DNA of 7,721 nt. Source: Eubacterium sp. UBA3720. Lineage in GTDB: Bacteria; Bacillota; Clostridia; Lachnospirales; Lachnospiraceae. The translations under genes and the position numbers were made by a program. The notes beneath the pieces were generated by a model. That model had not been told where the DNA came from and did not search any database. It saw only the letters and a list, made by a program, of their open reading frames with translations. The stretch is from positions 3,575 to 11,295 of the forward strand of contig DFHP01000059.1 in the NCBI GenBank assembly GCA_002371335.1, in the 5' to 3' direction. Below, piece after piece: positions 4,798 through 7,721 of the stretch. How positions within the stretch are numbered: the first letter of the stretch is position 1; the number at the start of each line of letters is the position of its first letter.

Positions 4798-5237
4798 TAA
4801 ACCACCTCTGCTGTACCACCTGCAGCTTCAATTTTCTCTTTAGCGCCGGCACTGTAAGCATTAACTTTTACATTAAGCTTTTTCGTGAGCTCACCGTTTC
4901 CAAGGATCTTTACGCCGTCACGCGGATTTGAAACAATACCGCTTGCGATCAGACCTGCCACTGTGACCTCTGCGCCGTCCTCAAAACGATTCAGTTCAGA
5001 AACATTGATTCCTACAATGGTCTTTGAATTTCTGCAAGTGAATCCGCGTTTTGGAAGACGTCTGTACAACGGCATCTGTCCACCTTCGAATCCCGGTCTC
5101 GGTGCTCCTGAACGAGCTTTCTGACCTTTATGTCCTTTGCCTGCTGTTTTTCCGTTTCCTGAACCATGACCGCGACCTCTGCGGAAATTGCCGTTCTTTA
5201 CGGAGCCTTCAGCCGGACGTAAATTTGATAAATCCAT
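4797..5237 (-). CDS. rplO: 50S ribosomal protein L15
   Basis: This 146-residue protein has the full family length. L15 has a long, Gly- and basic-rich N-terminal extension that threads through 23S rRNA: here SVKNGNFRRGRGHGSGNGK and KGHKGQKARSG at about 12-44, followed by the conserved GFEGGQMPLYRRLPKRGF (about 49-66). The C-terminal domain has VKILGNGELTKKLNVK (about 109-124) and ends with IEAAGGTAEVV, as in other L15 proteins. The ATG is preceded by AAAGGAGG 6 bases upstream. It lies 37 bases after rpmD and overlaps secY by one base, the standard L30-L15-SecY arrangement. Confidence 0.98.
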   Translation of the reverse strand: MDLSNLRPAEGSVKNGNFRRGRGHGSGNGKTAGKGHKGQKARSGAPRPGFEGGQMPLYRRLPKRGFTCRNSKTIVGINVSELNRFEDGAEVTVAGLIASGIVSNPRDGVKILGNGELTKKLNVKVNAYSAGAKEKIEAAGGTAEVV

Positions 5238-5274
5238 GATAGTCCTCCTTTAGGTTATGATTGGAATAAATCAA

Positions 5275-5457
5275 TTACTCCTCTACCTTCAGCAGATAGC
5301 CTACCTGTCTGATGATACCACGTGTAGCAGCATTATCCGGAAGTTCTACTGAACGGTTCAGTTTTCTCAGTCCGATACCCTCAATGATCTTTCTGTGTTT
5401 CGGAACACAGCCGATCGTTGACTTTACCAGAGTTACTTTAATTTTCTTTTCAGCCAT
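5275..5457 (-). CDS. rpmD: 50S ribosomal protein L30
   Basis: The 60-residue protein is normal for bacterial L30, a small large-subunit protein of ferredoxin-like fold. The signature KVTLVKSTIGCVPKHRKIIE is followed by GIGLRKLN and the C-terminal RGIIRQVGYLLKVEE. The gene is 13 bases after rpsE. Its strong AAGGAGGG ribosome binding site begins inside the rpsE stop codon, so the two are closely coupled. The order S5-L30-L15 is the common spc arrangement. Nothing in the sequence looks abnormal. Confidence 0.97.
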   Translation of the reverse strand: MAEKKIKVTLVKSTIGCVPKHRKIIEGIGLRKLNRSVELPDNAATRGIIRQVGYLLKVEE

Positions 5458-5470
5458 AATTATGCCCTCC

Positions 5471-5980
5471 TTAACCTAAAATCTCTTCTACAGATTTTCC
5501 GCGAAGTCTGGCAACCTCTTCAGGAGTCTTCAGCTGACGAAGGCCTTCCAGTGTAGCAAGGACTACATTCTGCTTATTGTTAGATCCCAGTGATTTTGTA
5601 CGGATGTTTGTAATACCTGCAAGCTCTACAACGGCACGAACCGGTCCGCCGGCGATTACACCGGTACCTTCAGGTGCCTTTTTCAGAAGTACTTCTGCGC
5701 TTCCGTATTTACCAATATAGTCATGTGTGATACTGTGATTCTCATCCAGTGCAACAGACACAAGTTTTTTCATTGCATCCTCTTTACCTTTACGGATCGC
5801 TTCCGGAATCTCAGTTGCTTTTCCAAGGCCTGCACCAACATGACCGTTACGATCGCCAACAACTACCAGAGCTGTGAAACGCATATTACGTCCACCTTTT
5901 ACTACTTTGGTAACTCGCTTGATGGCAACAACTTTCTCTTCCAGCTCTAACTGGCTGGCATCAATAATTACATGTCTCAT
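5471..5980 (-). CDS. rpsE: 30S ribosomal protein S5
   Basis: This 169-residue protein is full length. S5 supports decoding fidelity and the mRNA entry helicase activity of the 30S subunit. The N-terminal RNA-binding domain holds KRVTKVVKGGRNMRF (21-35), the loop where spectinomycin-resistance changes occur in other species; it appears wild type here. It continues into VVVGDRNGHVGAGLGKA (39-55). The C-terminal domain has GTGVIAGGPVRAVVELAGI (105-123) and TKSLGSNN (128-135). The ATG has AAGGAG 9 bases upstream, located next to the end of rplR, 18 bases away. The surrounding order L18-S5-L30 is standard. Confidence 0.98.
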   Translation of the reverse strand: MRHVIIDASQLELEEKVVAIKRVTKVVKGGRNMRFTALVVVGDRNGHVGAGLGKATEIPEAIRKGKEDAMKKLVSVALDENHSITHDYIGKYGSAEVLLKKAPEGTGVIAGGPVRAVVELAGITNIRTKSLGSNNKQNVVLATLEGLRQLKTPEEVARLRGKSVEEILG

Positions 5981-5998
5981 GCGTTAAATCTCCTTACC

Positions 5999-6367
5999 TT
6001 AGAATTTCAGTCCGGCTTCTCTGGCAGCGTCAGCAAGGGCCTGTACTTTTCCGTGGTAGATATATCCACCTCTGTCAAATACGACCTCTTCTACACCTGC
6101 GTCAAGCGCTCTCTTAGCGATTACAGTACCGAGGTATGCTGCTGCTGCAACATCATTTGTCTTCTCCAGATTATCTTTTACTTCTTTCTGAGTAGTAGAT
6201 GCAGATACGATCGTATTTCCTGCAAGATCATCGATAATCTGTGCGTACATATGATTGTTGCTGCGGAATACTGCGAGACGCGGTCTTGCAGCTGTGCCGG
6301 CGAGACGATTACGCATTCTTCTATGCTTTTTAACACGAATCTCTGCTCTAGATTTTTTATTAACCAT
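5999..6367 (-). CDS. rplR: 50S ribosomal protein L18
   Basis: The protein has 122 residues, as usual. L18 binds 5S rRNA together with L5 and brings it into the central protuberance of the large subunit. The N-terminus is strongly basic (KKSRAEIRVKKHRRMRNRL), followed by RPRLAVFRSNNHMYAQIIDD (28-47). The C-terminal signature is VVFDRGGYIYHGKVQALADA (95-114), ending EAGLKF. The ATG is preceded by AAGGAG with GGAG 8 bases before the start. The gene follows rplF by 15 bases and precedes rpsE by 18. There is no sign of change in the 5S-binding face visible by eye. Confidence 0.98.
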   Translation of the reverse strand: MVNKKSRAEIRVKKHRRMRNRLAGTAARPRLAVFRSNNHMYAQIIDDLAGNTIVSASTTQKEVKDNLEKTNDVAAAAYLGTVIAKRALDAGVEEVVFDRGGYIYHGKVQALADAAREAGLKF

Positions 6368-6382
6368 AATACTCTCTCCTTA

Positions 6383-6922
6383 TTATTTCTTACCGGTCTT
6401 TCCGACTTTACGTCTGATAACCTCATCGATGTACTTGATTCCCTTGCCTTTATATGGTTCAGGAGCACGTTTTTCTCTGATCTCAGCCGCATACTGTCCG
6501 ACCTGCTCTTTGTTGATACCATCTACGTAAATCTTATTACCGTCTACGGTTGTTGTGATTCCTTCCGGATCAACCATCTCTACCGGATGAGAGTAGCCCA
6601 GATTCAATGTCAGTGTTTTTCCGCTCTTGGATGCACGATATCCTACACCGTTGATCTCCAGTGTCTTTCTGTATCCTGTATTAACACCGATAACCATGTT
6701 CTGGATAAGGGATCTTGTCAGACCATGAAGAGCTTTGTTTCTCTTCAGATCGTTAGGTCTTGAAACGACTACTTCATTTCCCTCGACCTTGATCGTCATC
6801 TCTTCAGGAAGAACTCTCTCGAGGGTTCCCTTCGGTCCCTTAACGATTACATTATTACCTTCTTTAACTTCAACTGTTACTCCGTTTGGTACGGCTACAG
6901 GCATTCTACCTATACGTGACAT
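6383..6922 (-). CDS. rplF: 50S ribosomal protein L6
   Basis: L6 lies near the sarcin-ricin loop and the factor-binding region of the large subunit. The 179-residue protein starts MSRIGRMPVAVPNGVTVEV, a typical L6 start, and shows the two repeated alpha-beta domains of the family. The first domain includes VKGPKGTL (27-34) and the second includes LNLGYSHPV (106-114). The C-terminal signature PEPYKGKGIKYID (154-166) is the best-known L6 motif. GGAGG lies 7 bases before the ATG. The gene is 78 bases from rpsH, the widest spacer within this part of the operon, and that spacer contains a GC-rich hairpin. Confidence 0.98.
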   Translation of the reverse strand: MSRIGRMPVAVPNGVTVEVKEGNNVIVKGPKGTLERVLPEEMTIKVEGNEVVVSRPNDLKRNKALHGLTRSLIQNMVIGVNTGYRKTLEINGVGYRASKSGKTLTLNLGYSHPVEMVDPEGITTTVDGNKIYVDGINKEQVGQYAAEIREKRAPEPYKGKGIKYIDEVIRRKVGKTGKK

Positions 6923-6951
6923 ACCTATTCCTCCATTAACTTAAATTTTCG

Positions 6952-6973
6952 GAGAGCGCCTCAGCGCGCCCTC
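6952..6973 (-). promoter_or_regulatory. GC-rich hairpin in the rpsH-rplF spacer
   Basis: Minus-strand RNA reads GAGGGCGC (6966-6973), loop GCUGAG, then GCGCUCUC (6952-6959): eight pairs including one G-U. No U-tract follows on the minus strand, so it is not a normal terminator in the operon direction. It ends about 20 bases before the rplF ribosome binding site. It may set mRNA processing or stability, or the relative expression of S8 and L6; this is inference. Confidence 0.6.
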
Positions 6974-7000
6974 TGTTTTCAGTTTCTTTTTTATCTGTTC

Positions 7001-7402
7001 TTACCAGACAAATGCGAGGACTTCTCCGCCGACCTGAAGCTTTCTGGCCTGTTTGTCGGTGATCACGCCCTGATTTGTAGAAAGAATAGCAATTCCGAGT
7101 CCGCCAAGTACTTTCGGCAGCTCATCTTTGCTTACGTATACACGAAGACCAGGTTTGGAAATTCTCTTGATTCCTGTGATGATCTTCTCGTTCTTATCAG
7201 CACCGTATTTCAGTGTGATATGAAGCGTTTTGAAAACTCCATCCTCTACGAGGTCATATTTCTCAATATATCCCTCGTCAACGAGGATATTTGCAATAGC
7301 TACCTTCATTTTTGATGAAGGAACATCTACTGTATCATGTTTAGCAGCGTTCGCGTTACGGATTCTTGTAAGCATATCTGCGATTGGATCGCTCATTGAC
7401 AT
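7001..7402 (-). CDS. rpsH: 30S ribosomal protein S8
   Basis: This 133-residue protein is full length. S8 is a primary 16S rRNA binder of the platform and, in E. coli, the translational repressor of the spc operon. The N-terminus MSDPIADMLTRIRNANAAKH (from residue 3) is typical, and the C-terminal signature GLGIAILSTNQGVITDKQAR (101-120) followed by GGEVLAFVW is complete. Two in-frame ATG codons lie at residues 1 and 3; the first, with GGAGG 8 bases upstream, is better placed. It follows rpsN by 22 bases. I could not find an obvious copy of the S8 rRNA target nearby, although the upstream part of the operon is outside the window. Confidence 0.98.
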   Translation of the reverse strand: MSMSDPIADMLTRIRNANAAKHDTVDVPSSKMKVAIANILVDEGYIEKYDLVEDGVFKTLHITLKYGADKNEKIITGIKRISKPGLRVYVSKDELPKVLGGLGIAILSTNQGVITDKQARKLQVGGEVLAFVW

Positions 7403-7424
7403 ATTTGTTTCCTCCCTTCCTGAT

Positions 7425-7610
7425 TTACCAGCTGGCTTTCTTAACGCCCGGAATCTGGCCTTTGTATGCTAACTCTCGGAAACAGATACGGCAAATGCCG
7501 TATTTCTTCAAATAAGCATGTGGACGACCACAAATTCTGCAACGAGTATATTCTCTTGTAGAGAATTTAGCTTTACGCTGCTGTTTGATCTTCATTGAAG
7601 TCTTTGCCAT
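7425..7610 (-). CDS. rpsN: 30S ribosomal protein S14, zinc type (S14 type Z)
   Basis: The 61-residue size identifies the short zinc-binding S14 rather than the roughly 100-residue zinc-free form. Four cysteines, Cys24, Cys27, Cys40 and Cys43, form the CxxC...CxxC site (CRICGRP and CRICFREL). The C-terminus KGQIPGVKKASW is the family hallmark. S14 lies in the head of the 30S subunit. The ATG has AGGAGG 8 bases upstream, overlapping the tandem stop codons of rplE; a second in-frame ATG at residue 6 is less well placed. Many Firmicutes keep a zinc-free paralog elsewhere for zinc shortage; none is in this window. Confidence 0.98.
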   Translation of the reverse strand: MAKTSMKIKQQRKAKFSTREYTRCRICGRPHAYLKKYGICRICFRELAYKGQIPGVKKASW

Positions 7611-7625
7611 GAATAAATCCTCCTA

Positions 7626-7721
7626 TTACTTAGCAAACGGCATTCCGAATAATGTCAGTAATTCACGTGCTTCCTCATCTGTTTTTGCTGTAGTTACGAA
7701 TACGATATCCATACCTCTTAC
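7626..7721 (-). CDS. rplE: 50S ribosomal protein L5, C-terminal fragment cut by window edge
   Basis: The last 31 codons are present, reading from VRGMDIVFVTTAKTDEEARE to LLTLFGMPFAK. This matches the C-terminus of L5, a 5S rRNA-binding protein of the central protuberance that contacts P-site tRNA. The ending GMPF followed by a basic residue is characteristic. Two stop codons follow directly, TAA (7626-7628) and TAG (7623-7625), and the rpsN ribosome binding site is built into them. The position before rpsN is the standard spc order. The rest of the gene lies beyond base 7721. Confidence 0.95.
   Translation of the reverse strand, partial: VRGMDIVFVTTAKTDEEARELLTLFGMPFAK

Noticed and set aside
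5972..6763. Long open frame of 263 codons on the plus strand opposite rplR and rplF
   Set aside because: It lies exactly antisense to two certain ribosomal genes, has a Ser/Cys/Leu-rich composition without recognisable domains, and is best explained by codon bias of the real genes.
1..7721. CRISPR array, tRNA, transposase, toxin-antitoxin or phage defence genes
   Set aside because: I found no regularly spaced repeats, tRNA-like folds or accessory proteins; all coding space is taken by conserved translation, secretion and housekeeping genes.

Overview
This window is a block of the bacterial ribosomal-protein superoperon region. Every supported gene lies on the minus strand, so transcription runs from high to low coordinates. 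The gene order is rplE (C-terminal end) - rpsN - rpsH - rplF - rplR - rpsE - rpmD - rplO - secY - adk - map - KOW-protein gene - infA - rpmJ - rpsM - rpsK (first codons). The content suggests a low-to-mid GC member of the Firmicutes, class Clostridia, probably near Lachnospiraceae. The grounds are a short zinc-type (C+) S14, a four-cysteine adenylate kinase, strong GGAGG-type ribosome binding sites before most genes, and a small KOW-domain gene between map and infA. The taxon is an inference from memory of family patterns, not a search result.

Layout by transcription. (1) 7721-4797: distal spc operon, with tight spacing and one hairpin-bearing 78-base spacer between rpsH and rplF. (2) 4797-3487: secY, whose start codon overlaps the rplO stop codon by one base, followed 12 bases later by a strong intrinsic terminator. 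(3) 3486-2981: a 506-base non-coding gap. It holds the terminator, two abutting palindromes, a 136-base element bounded by 17-base inverted repeats, and a candidate adk promoter. (4) 2980-1050: adk, map, the KOW gene and infA, very tightly packed, closing with another terminator. (5) 1049-1: rpmJ with its own good promoter, then a structured leader with three successive hairpins, rpsM, and the start of rpsK (alpha operon).

The proteins form one production line: ribosomal proteins of both subunits, the translocon channel SecY, N-terminal Met removal (Map), initiation factor IF-1, adenylate balance (Adk) and a putative RNA-binding KOW protein. The coding content is ordinary and intact; I saw no frameshift or truncation apart from the two genes cut by the window edges. 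The unusual part is the non-coding DNA. A cluster usually read as one or two long transcripts appears here to be divided into at least three units by terminators and internal promoters. The secY-adk gap carries structured DNA that I cannot assign to any known family. I found no CRISPR array, tRNA, rRNA, transposase or phage gene.
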